A DNA stretch of 58,848 nt. Origin: a virus. Below are positions 14,638 through 22,204 of the stretch, piece after piece. The stretch's first letter is position 1; every line of letters starts with the position of its first letter. Location: positions 1 to 58,848 of IMG/VR virus record IMGVR_UViG_3300045974_000247, one strand, 5' to 3'. A program made the translations under genes and the position numbers. Under the pieces are notes generated by a model. That model was not told the origin of the DNA. It saw only the letters and a program-made list of their open reading frames with translations, and searched no databases.

Positions 14638-15215
14638 CGCGCCTCCACGATCAACTCCGGGTTGTGCTTGAGGCTCTCTGGCGGGTTGAAGTGCCAGAAG
14701 CGCCCCTGGTCCTTGAAGAGTCGGATGTGCTTGTACTTGTGGATGGTCGGCTTGAAGTAGCTCACCACGCGCATCCCCGACAGCAGGCGGTTGATCTCGG
14801 GGCTGTTGACCGTCATGGCGGCATACGGCTGGTCGAGGTAGTACTGGAGCCAGAAGTGCTGCGCTCCCGTGTGCCAGGCCTCGACAGCCTCGCGCACCTC
14901 GATATGGTCCGGGTGCTTGGGGGCGAGTGGAAGGAGGATGTGGCCGTGGTCCCCGCTGAGGTGGCTTGAGAGGAAGCAGCGGATGGCCTTGGTGCCGTCC
15001 CCCGGCTTGCCCCCGCCCCTCCGCTCCTTCGCCTCCAGGCCGCTCCACGAAGCCCCCATGGCCTTGGCGTATGCCTCTGCCTCGGGGCCGCGCTTCCTCG
15101 TGCCGGAGTAGACGGTGATGATGTGCACCGGGATGTTGTCCTTGATCCAGTTGGCGATGTGACCGCCCAGCGACAGGAAGGCGTCGTCAGCGTGAGGCTC
15201 GATGATGTGGATCAC
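14634..15215 (-). CDS. PIG-L/LmbE-family deacetylase
   Basis: 193 residues from a GTG (GTGA overlap). Zinc site: PHADD at 7-11 (His8, Asp11) and HPDH at 101-104 with His104. PIG-L enzymes remove N-acetyl groups from GlcNAc-bearing substrates. With an epimerase, dehydrogenase and glycosyltransferase around it, an amino-sugar pathway is suggested. The substrate might be a UDP-sugar or sugar already on DNA or protein. Confidence 0.88.
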   Translation of the reverse strand: MIHIIEPHADDAFLSLGGHIANWIKDNIPVHIITVYSGTRKRGPEAEAYAKAMGASWSGLEAKERRGGGKPGDGTKAIRCFLSSHLSGDHGHILLPLAPKHPDHIEVREAVEAWHTGAQHFWLQYYLDQPYAAMTVNSPEINRLLSGMRVVSYFKPTIHKYKHIRLFKDQGRFWHFNPPESLKHNPELIVEAR

Positions 15216-15664
15216 GAGTCATCCTCCGTGTCGAAGGGGATCAACGACAGGTTGGGGGTGTAGGGGAGCTGATGCACCGCCAAGCCCAGTTGACGAGCGG
15301 CAGCGACCAGTCTCTGCATCGGGTTGCGTTCCAGCTCCTTCTTTGCGTCGCTGAGGGCGCGTCGGGTGCCGTTGAGTTCATCTCGCAGCCGGTACACCTC
15401 GCTGATCAGCGCGCCCACCACGGACCCTCCGCGCTCTGCCCAGATGGCCAGCTGTGCGTCGTTGAACTTCTCCGGCGCTGCCGAGAGGGGGGCGAAGACA
15501 ACCGTGCCCTGTTGCAGCTCCAAGACCTCCTCAGGGGTCCAGTCCCCGTATGCTTCCAACGTCAGCTGAACCGGGCCAGAGATAACAGTCGCCTTCTGGC
15601 CCGCAGCGGTTCGCACGACCTGTGTGGGGCGGTTCATCCGCACCATGTCGATGACGCCCCTCAT
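15212..15664 (-). CDS. Hypothetical protein
   Basis: 150 residues, ATGA overlap with the glycosyltransferase gene. The middle carries a helix-rich region with a predicted coiled coil (EVYRLRDELNGTRRALSDAKKELER). The segment TPEEVLELQQGTVVFAPLSA is mixed alpha/beta. No family recognised. Its place between the deacetylase and the glycosyltransferase links it to the sugar cassette only by position. Confidence 0.55.
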   Translation of the reverse strand: MRGVIDMVRMNRPTQVVRTAAGQKATVISGPVQLTLEAYGDWTPEEVLELQQGTVVFAPLSAAPEKFNDAQLAIWAERGGSVVGALISEVYRLRDELNGTRRALSDAKKELERNPMQRLVAAARQLGLAVHQLPYTPNLSLIPFDTEDDS

Positions 15665-16491
15665 AGCCCCTCCGCGCCGAGCTTGAACGCCTTCTTCCAT
15701 GCGACCTTGACGTCGTTCATCGTGTCGCTCTCCATCCCGCCCCACGCCTTCTTCTGCACCACCGTCACGACCTCGGGGTACAGCGCGCCGAGCTTCGCTG
15801 CCGTGTCGCTCTGGAGCTGGGCCGTCCGGGCCCCCGCGCACCCTCCCGGAGCGTTGGCCGGTCCCGGGCTCGCGCGGTAGACGAGGGACACGACGTTGGG
15901 CTCGCCAGCGAGGAGCAGCTGGAGCGTCATGTTGAAGTCGGACATGGGCGACCCCTTGCCGATGCCCCTGGTGAACCGGGCCCCCGTGTTCATGACGGTG
16001 GGCACGTTGTAGGCCAGGCAGCAACCGAGCGCGCGGCCCACCTCGATGCTGTCGTGGAGGTTGGTGTCGTAGTCCCAGTGATGCTGGCGCATCCCCCACG
16101 CCGCGTGCGCGTAGTCCTTGAGGGATGTCTCGAGCCAGCCCAGCCCATCCAGCCACTGCTGCTCAGAGGTCGCAGTGAGAAAGCGCGGGTTGACCCCAGG
16201 GGTCATCGGCTGGCGGACGAGGAGCGTCGTGTCGTCATCGAGGAGGACGATGTGCTTGTGGCGCTGCTTGACTGCGTACTCCAGCATCCAGTCGCGCGTG
16301 GCGGCGAGCGTCATGCCGGTGGGGCGGTTGGCGGGGCACTCGATGGCCCCGAACCTTCCCTGCGCGAGGTGCGCCTTGACCTCCTCCTTGGGAACGAACA
16401 GCGTGGTGTTCTTCTTGGCGAGCGCGGGGAGGCTGTCCCACGTCTTCTGCTTCGACACTCGGCCCCTGGTAGCAATGTAGACTTGGATCAT
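15661..16491 (-). CDS. TAGT-like GT-A glycosyltransferase
   Basis: 276 residues from the ATG at 16491 with GAGAG upstream. Starts MIQVYIATRGR as in the TET-associated glycosyltransferase (TAGT) family. NRPTGMTLAATRDWMLEYA leads to the metal-binding HIVLLDDD (Asp85-87), a region with the GRALGCCLAYN stretch, and MSDFNMTLQLLLAG (183-196), the family's second acidic motif. TAGT enzymes are associated with sugar transfer onto modified bases in phage DNA; relatives also act elsewhere. Here it would use the product of the neighbouring sugar-nucleotide enzymes. Family match is from remembered pattern, not a search. Confidence 0.72.
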   Translation of the reverse strand: MIQVYIATRGRVSKQKTWDSLPALAKKNTTLFVPKEEVKAHLAQGRFGAIECPANRPTGMTLAATRDWMLEYAVKQRHKHIVLLDDDTTLLVRQPMTPGVNPRFLTATSEQQWLDGLGWLETSLKDYAHAAWGMRQHHWDYDTNLHDSIEVGRALGCCLAYNVPTVMNTGARFTRGIGKGSPMSDFNMTLQLLLAGEPNVVSLVYRASPGPANAPGGCAGARTAQLQSDTAAKLGALYPEVVTVVQKKAWGGMESDTMNDVKVAWKKAFKLGAEGL

Positions 16492-16498
16492 GGCACTC

Positions 16499-18550
16499 TC
16501 AGAACTTCCCGCCGTGGAAGAAACCATCCCAGTGCTCGGCGCACGCCTTGGGACCTTGCTTCAGCCAGTGCTCGCTGTTGCGGACAATCCAGAGCTTCTG
16601 GTTGCCCTGCTTCGTCATGACGGGGAGCCCGTCCTTGTACGCTCTGCGGAACCCGGCTGACTTGAGCTCCCGGGCGAACCCGTTGATGGTGGAGCGGTGG
16701 AAGTCCCCCATCGGATTGAAGAGCGTGTGGAGCTGCGTGGTCGTGAACAGACAGCACTTCTCTGCCGCCAGCGCGTTGCCGAGCGGCATGAGGGTGCGGT
16801 GCGGGTCCTCCTTGAGGTCGTGGACCCAGCGGCCCAGGTCGGACTTGTTGTCCACGATCATGTCGCGCTTGGCCTTGGTCTGGAAGGCGGGGCCCTTGGG
16901 GTTGAAGTCGGAGATGTCGAGGTGTTCCAGGTAATACCTCAGGTGGGCGGTGCCTCCGCGCTTGAACCGCCACGTGTCGAACTCATGGTAGAACCGGAGG
17001 GGCGCGGGGTGACTGGTGACCTCGTGTACGAAGAAGCGGCGGTCAGAGTCCTGGAGGAAGAAGGCGTTGGGCTCGTTGGACGTGAAGAAGTAGTTGATGC
17101 AGTCAGGGATGGTCACCAGGGGCATGTACTTGGCGTTGATGTTGACGCGCTCCTGGGTGATCAGCGCCTTGAGCCGGTTGGTGTCGGTGCGCCGGTCCGT
17201 GCCCGTGATCTCCTCCCCCACGATGAACTGTTTGTTCCTCGCCCACTCGTTGAAGCTGCCGTGAATCTCGGCATCCCCGATGACTCCCCCGTTCGTACCA
17301 TAGATGTCCTTGAGCGTCAACCCCAGGAGCGTCTTCCCCGTGCCGTGCGACACGCCCCAGACGAGCACGCCGCTGAAGAGCTTGACGCCCGGGTGCTGTA
17401 GCGGGTACGCTGCCCACTTGAGGAACCACTCGCGCGCTCCCGGCTCCGCTCCCGCGAAGATGTGGTCCAGGAGGTCGTGGAAGGGCGTGACGTCCCCCTT
17501 GACTGACTCAACCCCCCAGCCGCGCCAGAGATTGCAGTCACGCGCCTCCGTCACGAGCGGCTGGCCGGGGGCGTAGGTGAGGTGGTTGAGCGTGAAGCGA
17601 CCCGGCCACTCCAGCCACGCCTTGGCGAGGGGCTTGGTCTTGACCTTCCCCTCCGAGTCGCGCGTTGCGTACTTGCGGTCAGCGTAGGACACCGTCAGGA
17701 AGTCATGGACCGACAGCATCTCGTTGGTCTTGCGCTCCAGCAGCAGCGGAGGATAGCGGATAAGCAGCACCTCCTCGTTCATCGACCAGAGCGCCGCAGC
17801 CTCTTCGTACACGGGGGCTTCCTCGACCAGCGACTCCAAAGCCTCAACCGAGTGCTGGAGGAGGAAGTCATCGAGCCCCACCTTGGCGCCGTCAGGTCCG
17901 GGCGGGAGGGCCAGGAGCTTCGGGAGGGCTCCGCGCCGCATCAGCTCATACGCGAGCTTGCGCTGAGCGGTCAGCGCATCCGGCTTGGTGCCCACGTCGC
18001 TGTCCCAGATGATCGCAACGGGTCGCTGGTTCCACCTGGCCTCCTGGAGCACCGGGAGCAGCTCGGGCATGCCGCGCTTGGCCGCGCGAAACACGTCCAC
18101 TCCCCCCAAGCCGATGCACGCGACCCCCCGAGCGCATGCGACTGCCGCCTTGATCTCCCCCTCCGTGATGTAGACGGTCTTGGTGGGGTCCTGGAGCACC
18201 GCGTGCCACCTCTCCTTGAGCAGCGGCGGCAGGTAGACCTCGTTGAGCGTGCCGCCCGGTTGCCAGTAACGTGGAGGGCGCGCGAGGTTGGCGGCGAAGC
18301 CCGTGGGCGCGCCTAGGTAGCGGACCCGGAAGAAGGAGGTGCGCTTGCCCTGGTCATCGAAGTAGGGGATGCGCATGGACGGGCGGTTGTCTTGGGAACC
18401 GAGCCGCTGGGTTTCTGCGCTGCTGAGTTCCTCGAATCCCAGGAGCTTGGCCTGGGCATCGGTCAGGCCTGACTCGGCAAGCCGGACCCGCATCAGGGCG
18501 CGCGACCCTGCTGCCGCGTTACGTGCTCCGCTTGTCATTGCCACGCCCAT
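16499..18550 (-). CDS. Primase-helicase (DUF3854 TOPRIM plus DUF5906 helicase)
   Basis: 683 residues. N-terminal DUF3854 TOPRIM: YITEGEIKAA (Glu130) and IIWDSDVG (Asp183, Asp185), used for primer synthesis or DNA cleavage. C-terminal helicase: Walker A GVSHGTGKT (399-407), then IVGEEITG as Walker B and INYFFTSNEPNAFFL as sensor. The two-part layout matches phage primase-helicases that act with a family A polymerase. The start at 18550 is preferred because GGGAGG precedes it; it overlaps the regulator gene by 32 bp. A start at 18538 is possible. Confidence 0.88.
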   Translation of the reverse strand: MGVAMTSGARNAAAGSRALMRVRLAESGLTDAQAKLLGFEELSSAETQRLGSQDNRPSMRIPYFDDQGKRTSFFRVRYLGAPTGFAANLARPPRYWQPGGTLNEVYLPPLLKERWHAVLQDPTKTVYITEGEIKAAVACARGVACIGLGGVDVFRAAKRGMPELLPVLQEARWNQRPVAIIWDSDVGTKPDALTAQRKLAYELMRRGALPKLLALPPGPDGAKVGLDDFLLQHSVEALESLVEEAPVYEEAAALWSMNEEVLLIRYPPLLLERKTNEMLSVHDFLTVSYADRKYATRDSEGKVKTKPLAKAWLEWPGRFTLNHLTYAPGQPLVTEARDCNLWRGWGVESVKGDVTPFHDLLDHIFAGAEPGAREWFLKWAAYPLQHPGVKLFSGVLVWGVSHGTGKTLLGLTLKDIYGTNGGVIGDAEIHGSFNEWARNKQFIVGEEITGTDRRTDTNRLKALITQERVNINAKYMPLVTIPDCINYFFTSNEPNAFFLQDSDRRFFVHEVTSHPAPLRFYHEFDTWRFKRGGTAHLRYYLEHLDISDFNPKGPAFQTKAKRDMIVDNKSDLGRWVHDLKEDPHRTLMPLGNALAAEKCCLFTTTQLHTLFNPMGDFHRSTINGFARELKSAGFRRAYKDGLPVMTKQGNQKLWIVRNSEHWLKQGPKACAEHWDGFFHGGKF

Positions 18551-18770
18551 ACCCCCTCCCGATGCCCGCCTTCACGACAGCGCTCGCAACCTCTGCGTCA
18601 GTTCGGCTGCTCAGTAGCTGGGTCATCCCAGCCTCGATACAGAGACGCAGCAGCGCTGAGAGTGTCAGCATCGAAGCGTTCTCACCTGGCATGAAGAGGC
18701 GCAAGCGGCCCTCCCAGAGGGTCAGCCGCTGGTACAGATCAGCGGGTACTTTGAGGTAGATGACACGCAC
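18519..18770 (-). CDS. Small possible ribbon-helix-helix protein, first gene of the left operon
   Basis: 83 residues from GTG 18770. Begins with a beta strand and helix layout (VIYLKVPADLYQRLTLWEG) and LSALLRLCIEAGMTQLL, which resembles ribbon-helix-helix DNA-binding proteins. No clear ribosome binding site, so the start is uncertain and the chain could be leaderless. Next to the divergent control region, it is a candidate regulator of both operons. Confidence 0.5.
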   Translation of the reverse strand: MRVIYLKVPADLYQRLTLWEGRLRLFMPGENASMLTLSALLRLCIEAGMTQLLSSRTDAEVASAVVKAGIGRGYGRGNDKRST

Positions 18771-19185
18771 GGGAACACCCCACTGTTGAGTAGAAGCGCG
18801 CCAGGTGGCGGGAAGCAAGCCGCCACCTGGCGCCGGATTGAGCCGCCATTGCCGGGCGGGAGGTAGAGGATACGCGGCGGGGGCCCAAGGTAAAGGGATT
18901 CTAAAATCACGAACAATCAAAGGGACTTGATCGGCGTTTGGTTGACTGCCAACCAGATTCACTACGACTACGCTACTACGCCACGTTTGAATGTACTTAG
19001 GCGAGAGGGGAGAGGGGAGGTGTATATTTATATTCTGAGATTATTCCGTAGAAGAGTAGTGAAGCCTCTGCCTTTTGGTGATAGCCGCCAGTTCCCACCC
19101 ACTACGCACAGTGAGTAGTGACCATAGTGTCCCATAGTAGCGTGGTTTGGATGGCCTGAACCTGAGCGTATGGTTGCTCTTGTCA
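18771..19185. promoter_or_regulatory. Divergent control region between early and late operons
   Basis: No convincing gene. Bases 18980-19180 are clearly AT-richer than the genome, including GTATATTTATATTCTGAGATTATTCC near 19021. A plus-strand ORF (18927-19118) lacks a ribosome binding site and looks like chance. TTGACT at 18942-18947 and, on the minus strand, TTGATT with TAGAAT near 18900-18920 are possible promoter pieces, none with ideal spacing. An origin or the divergent promoters are expected here. Confidence 0.6.
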
Positions 19186-19578
19186 ATGGCAATCCAACCA
19201 CCACGTCCTTGCACATACCCATTCTGCAAGACGCTTGTGCAGAAGGGCAGGTGCCCCAAGCATGCCGTGGTGGTTGATCCCCAGTACAGGGCGCGGCACG
19301 AGGCCACCCGCCCGAGCGCCTACGCGCGAGGGTACACGAGCAAGTGGAAGCGTGAGTCTGCTACCTACCTGCTGACGTTCCCTTGGTGTGCCGAGTGTCA
19401 GCGTCAAGGCAAGCAGACGCGCGCCAACGTGGTGGACCATATCACCCCCCATCGAGGAGACCAGCCGCTGTTCTGGAACCGTCACAACTGGCAGCCACTC
19501 TGCAAGCAGTGCCACGACAGCAAGACGGCACGTGAGGATGGCGGCTGGGGCAAGCGCCAAGCAGAGGTGCGCCCGTGA
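19186..19578 (+). CDS. HNH endonuclease
   Basis: 130 residues from ATG 19186 (a TTG at 19147 would add 13). Zinc Cys pair FPWCAEC, HNH core ANVVDHITPH, then FWNRHNWQPLCKQCHDSKT. Stand-alone HNH proteins beside the small terminase are common in HK97-type phages and assist packaging nuclease activity or maturation. No clear ribosome binding site. First gene of the plus operon, followed by a 330-bp gap with repeats. Confidence 0.9.
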   Translation: MAIQPPRPCTYPFCKTLVQKGRCPKHAVVVDPQYRARHEATRPSAYARGYTSKWKRESATYLLTFPWCAECQRQGKQTRANVVDHITPHRGDQPLFWNRHNWQPLCKQCHDSKTAREDGGWGKRQAEVRP

Positions 19579-19580
19579 TG

Positions 19581-19757
19581 GTACTCTCAGAGTACGTGTG
19601 TCGAAAGCAGACACCCACTTGCCTGCTGCTCGAGGCGCTGCTTTACCAACAGAGACTGCGAGTACGTGTGGCGAAAGCAGACAATGCTGCTTTCCCATCC
19701 ACGACTGCCAGTACGTGTGTCGAAATCGGACAGCGTGCTGCTTTCGCCACACGTACT
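19581..19757. repeat. Four-copy repeat of about 22 bp before the terminase gene
   Basis: Consensus AGTACGTGTGKCGAAAKCRGAC. Plus-strand copies at 19591-19612, 19661-19682 and 19710-19731, and an inverted copy at 19738-19757. Copies 3 and 4 face each other and can form a long imperfect hairpin. Copy 1 overlaps the palindrome GTACTCT-C-AGAGTAC (19581-19595); copy 2 is followed by CTGCTTTC, forming an 8-bp hairpin. Placement between HNH and terS suits late-gene activation, or a cos/pac recognition site. Confidence 0.8.
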
Positions 19758-19908
19758 CGTAGCGAACCAGCGCCATTGGTGGGTAGGGGGGGTCGATTTC
19801 TTAGAGGGCACCAGAGCTACCGTTGCCTTTGGCATGCTTGGAACACGCCATCAAAACAGGCCCAAAACACGCCAGACCGCCAGCCGGTAGCCCCCCGGGA
19901 GGGGTAGC
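19758..19908. other. Noncoding spacer before terS
   Basis: Together with the repeats this makes a 330-bp gene-free stretch (19579-19908). A spanning 110-aa frame exists but reads through the repeats and has unnatural composition. The end carries the terS ribosome binding site GGGAGGGG. I see no terminator. Confidence 0.5.
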
Positions 19909-20400
19909 ATGGGACGTTCGCCAGTACCTTCAGCCATCCGACTGGTCCGAGGCACCCAGGACCCCAAGTCCCGCCCGAAGGAGCCACGGCGTGCCTTCGC
20001 AGTGCCGCTGCCCGCCAAGGGAGTCAAGCTCACCCCCGCTGAGAAGGATGCGTGGGCGATGTTCGGTGAGCTGGTGGGCGAGATGCGCGTCACGAACAAG
20101 TCGGACACCGTCGCCTTCCGGCTGATGGTCTCGACCTACGTGGATGCCGAGATACTGCGCGCCCAGATCAACGAGCTGGACGGCAAGGTGACCTACGACT
20201 GCCCGACAGCGAGCGGGGCGATCATGGTCCGGCCGCACCCCCTCCTCGCGCTCCTCGACAACGCAGACCTCAAGCTCGTGAAGCTCATGGCGCGCTTCGG
20301 GCTCACCCCGAGCGACAGGGCGCGGGTACACGATCAGGGAACAGGCAACGGCGGGAGGGCTCCGGGTAGTGGCGACGACGAGTTCACGCAAGCGGGCTAG
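19909..20400 (+). CDS. terS: Terminase small subunit, P27 family
   Basis: 163 residues with GGGAGGGG before ATG. Conserved layout: basic N-terminus, LTPAEKDAWAMFGELVGEM helix, SDTVAFRLMVSTYVDAEILRAQI, G..V (substrate-contact turn) and HPLLALLDNADLKLVKLMARFGLTPSDRAR, the family's C-terminal signature. Recognises the packaging site and hands DNA to the large subunit, with which it overlaps by 32 bp. Confidence 0.9.
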   Translation: MGRSPVPSAIRLVRGTQDPKSRPKEPRRAFAVPLPAKGVKLTPAEKDAWAMFGELVGEMRVTNKSDTVAFRLMVSTYVDAEILRAQINELDGKVTYDCPTASGAIMVRPHPLLALLDNADLKLVKLMARFGLTPSDRARVHDQGTGNGGRAPGSGDDEFTQAG

Positions 20401-22204
20401 CAACGCCGGCAAGGCGATGCCCACGCCCCCCGTTCCTCCCACGGAGCGGGACCACGTCGCATTGGCACTCCAGTACGCCAAGGACGTGGTCGCCAAGCGC
20501 AAGCCCGCGTGCAAGCAGGTCCGGCAGGCGTGCAAGCGCCAGCTCGATGACCTCGTGCGGTTCAAGGCCGGGGACAACCTGTACTGGGACGCTGCGCTCG
20601 CCGGCAAGGCGTGTCGCTTCATCGAGCGCCTTCCCCACGTCAAGGGTCCGAAGGCGAAGGCTGGCGAGCTGATCATCCTGGAGCCCTGGCAGTGCTTCAT
20701 CGTCACGACCATCTTCGGGTGGCGCCGGAAGGACACCGGGGGCCGCAGGTTCCGCAGGTCCTACGTGGAGGTGCCGCGAGGCAACGCCAAGTCCACTCTC
20801 TCCTCCGCCATCGCGCTGTACTGCCTGACGGCTGACGGGGAGGAGGGCCCCGAGGTCTACTCCGCTGCGACCACGCGTGACCAGGCCAAGATTGTCTTCG
20901 GTGACGCCCAGCAGATGATGCGCAAGCGGCGGGACTTCGCTGCCAAGCTGGGGGTGTACGTCAACCAGCACAACATCATCTGCCCCGTCGTCAACGGTTC
21001 CTTCTGGCCGCTCTCCCGGGAGTCGGGGACGATGGACGGCAAGAACGTCCACTGCGCCATCATCGATGAGCTCCACGCGCACAAGGACCGGGGCATCTAC
21101 GATGTCATCGAGACAGGCGCGGCCAAGCGGTTCTCCTCCCTCCTCTGGGTGATCACGACAGCGGGCTCCGACACCGCCGGCATCTGCTACGAGCTCAGGA
21201 CGTATGTCCACCGGGTCCTCGATGGAGTCATTGAGGATGATAGCCAGTTCGGGGTGGTGTACACGCTCGATGAGGACGACGATTGGACCGACCCGTCCAA
21301 CTGGGAGAAGGCCAACCCCAACTGGGGCATCAGCGTCATGCCGGACGCCTTCGCCCAGCTCGCCAAGAAGGCGATGCAGGTGGCGTCGGCCCAGAACAAC
21401 TTCAAGACCAAGCACCTCGACCTCTGGGTCAACGCAGATGTGGCGTGGATGGAGATGAGGGCGTGGGACCGCTGCGGTGACCCAGACCTTTCCCCCGAGC
21501 TGTTCGCTTCTGGCGACCCCTGTGTGCTCGCGCTCGACCTCGCGACCAAGACCGACATCTGCTCCAAGGCCAAGCTCTTCAAGAAGATGCATCCCAAGTG
21601 GACCGAGGGGTGTACGAAGCACGAGGGGGCTGGCGCGCTCGACTGCGAGGTGTGCTACCCGCCCACCGCCGAGCATGAGGCCCACTACTACCTGTTCGTG
21701 GACAACTTCCTCCCCGAGGACGCCATCCACGACGGGCGCAACAGCCAGTACCAGGGCTGGGCCATTGAGGGACACCTCATTGAGACTCCGGGGAGCGTGC
21801 TGGACTTCGGGTACGTGAAGCAGTCAATCATTGAGGACTTCGCCCAGTTCAATGTGCGCGAGGTCCCCTATGACCCGTGGCAGACCGCGCAGCTCGCGCA
21901 GGAGCTTCAGGAACAGCAGGGCATCCCCGTCATCGAGTACCGCGCCACCGTTCTCAACTTCTCCGCGCCCATGAAGGAGCTGGAGGCGCTCGTCCTCCAG
22001 CGTCGGTTGCACCACAACGCCTCCCCCGTCATGCGTTGGATGGTGTCCAACGTCGTGTGCCACCTCGATGCGAAGGACAACATCTACCCCCGGAAGGAGC
22101 AGCCCCAGAACAAGATTGACGGCGTGGTCGCCACAATCATGGCTCTGGGCCGCGCGCTCCTTCTGGACGACCCCTACTCTGACCGGGGATTCCTCCAGCT
22201 ATGA
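20369..22204 (+). CDS. terL: Terminase large subunit
   Basis: 611 residues from GTG 20369. N-terminal ATPase: Walker A PRGNAKST (136-143) and Walker B AIIDELH (Asp233, Glu234), coupling motif WVITTAGS. C-terminal RNase H-like nuclease: LALDLATKTD near 390 and further Asp residues (VPYDPWQ; QNKIDGVVA). Packages DNA into the prohead and cuts it. The first about 15 residues are uncertain; ATG 20417 is an alternative. Confidence 0.95.
   Translation: MATTSSRKRASNAGKAMPTPPVPPTERDHVALALQYAKDVVAKRKPACKQVRQACKRQLDDLVRFKAGDNLYWDAALAGKACRFIERLPHVKGPKAKAGELIILEPWQCFIVTTIFGWRRKDTGGRRFRRSYVEVPRGNAKSTLSSAIALYCLTADGEEGPEVYSAATTRDQAKIVFGDAQQMMRKRRDFAAKLGVYVNQHNIICPVVNGSFWPLSRESGTMDGKNVHCAIIDELHAHKDRGIYDVIETGAAKRFSSLLWVITTAGSDTAGICYELRTYVHRVLDGVIEDDSQFGVVYTLDEDDDWTDPSNWEKANPNWGISVMPDAFAQLAKKAMQVASAQNNFKTKHLDLWVNADVAWMEMRAWDRCGDPDLSPELFASGDPCVLALDLATKTDICSKAKLFKKMHPKWTEGCTKHEGAGALDCEVCYPPTAEHEAHYYLFVDNFLPEDAIHDGRNSQYQGWAIEGHLIETPGSVLDFGYVKQSIIEDFAQFNVREVPYDPWQTAQLAQELQEQQGIPVIEYRATVLNFSAPMKELEALVLQRRLHHNASPVMRWMVSNVVCHLDAKDNIYPRKEQPQNKIDGVVATIMALGRALLLDDPYSDRGFLQL

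Noticed and set aside
14634-16491. O-antigen conversion (lysogenic) cassette
   Set aside because: No gtrA-like flippase, no integrase, and the genes are inside the replication operon.
883-18770. tRNA genes in the early region
   Set aside because: I found no cloverleaf with a CCA or T-loop pattern; palindromes near 321-415 do not fit tRNA arm lengths.
18927-19118. 63-residue plus-strand ORF in the divergent spacer
   Set aside because: No ribosome binding site, AT-rich, and composition not like the phage genes.
19581-19757. CRISPR array
   Set aside because: Copies are few, one is inverted, spacings are irregular (70 and 49 bp) and no Cas gene is present (the Cas4-like protein is a phage nuclease).
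19575-19907. 110-residue frame through the repeat array
   Set aside because: Its peptide simply reads the repeats (VRVSKAD-like words); no conserved fold and no start signal.
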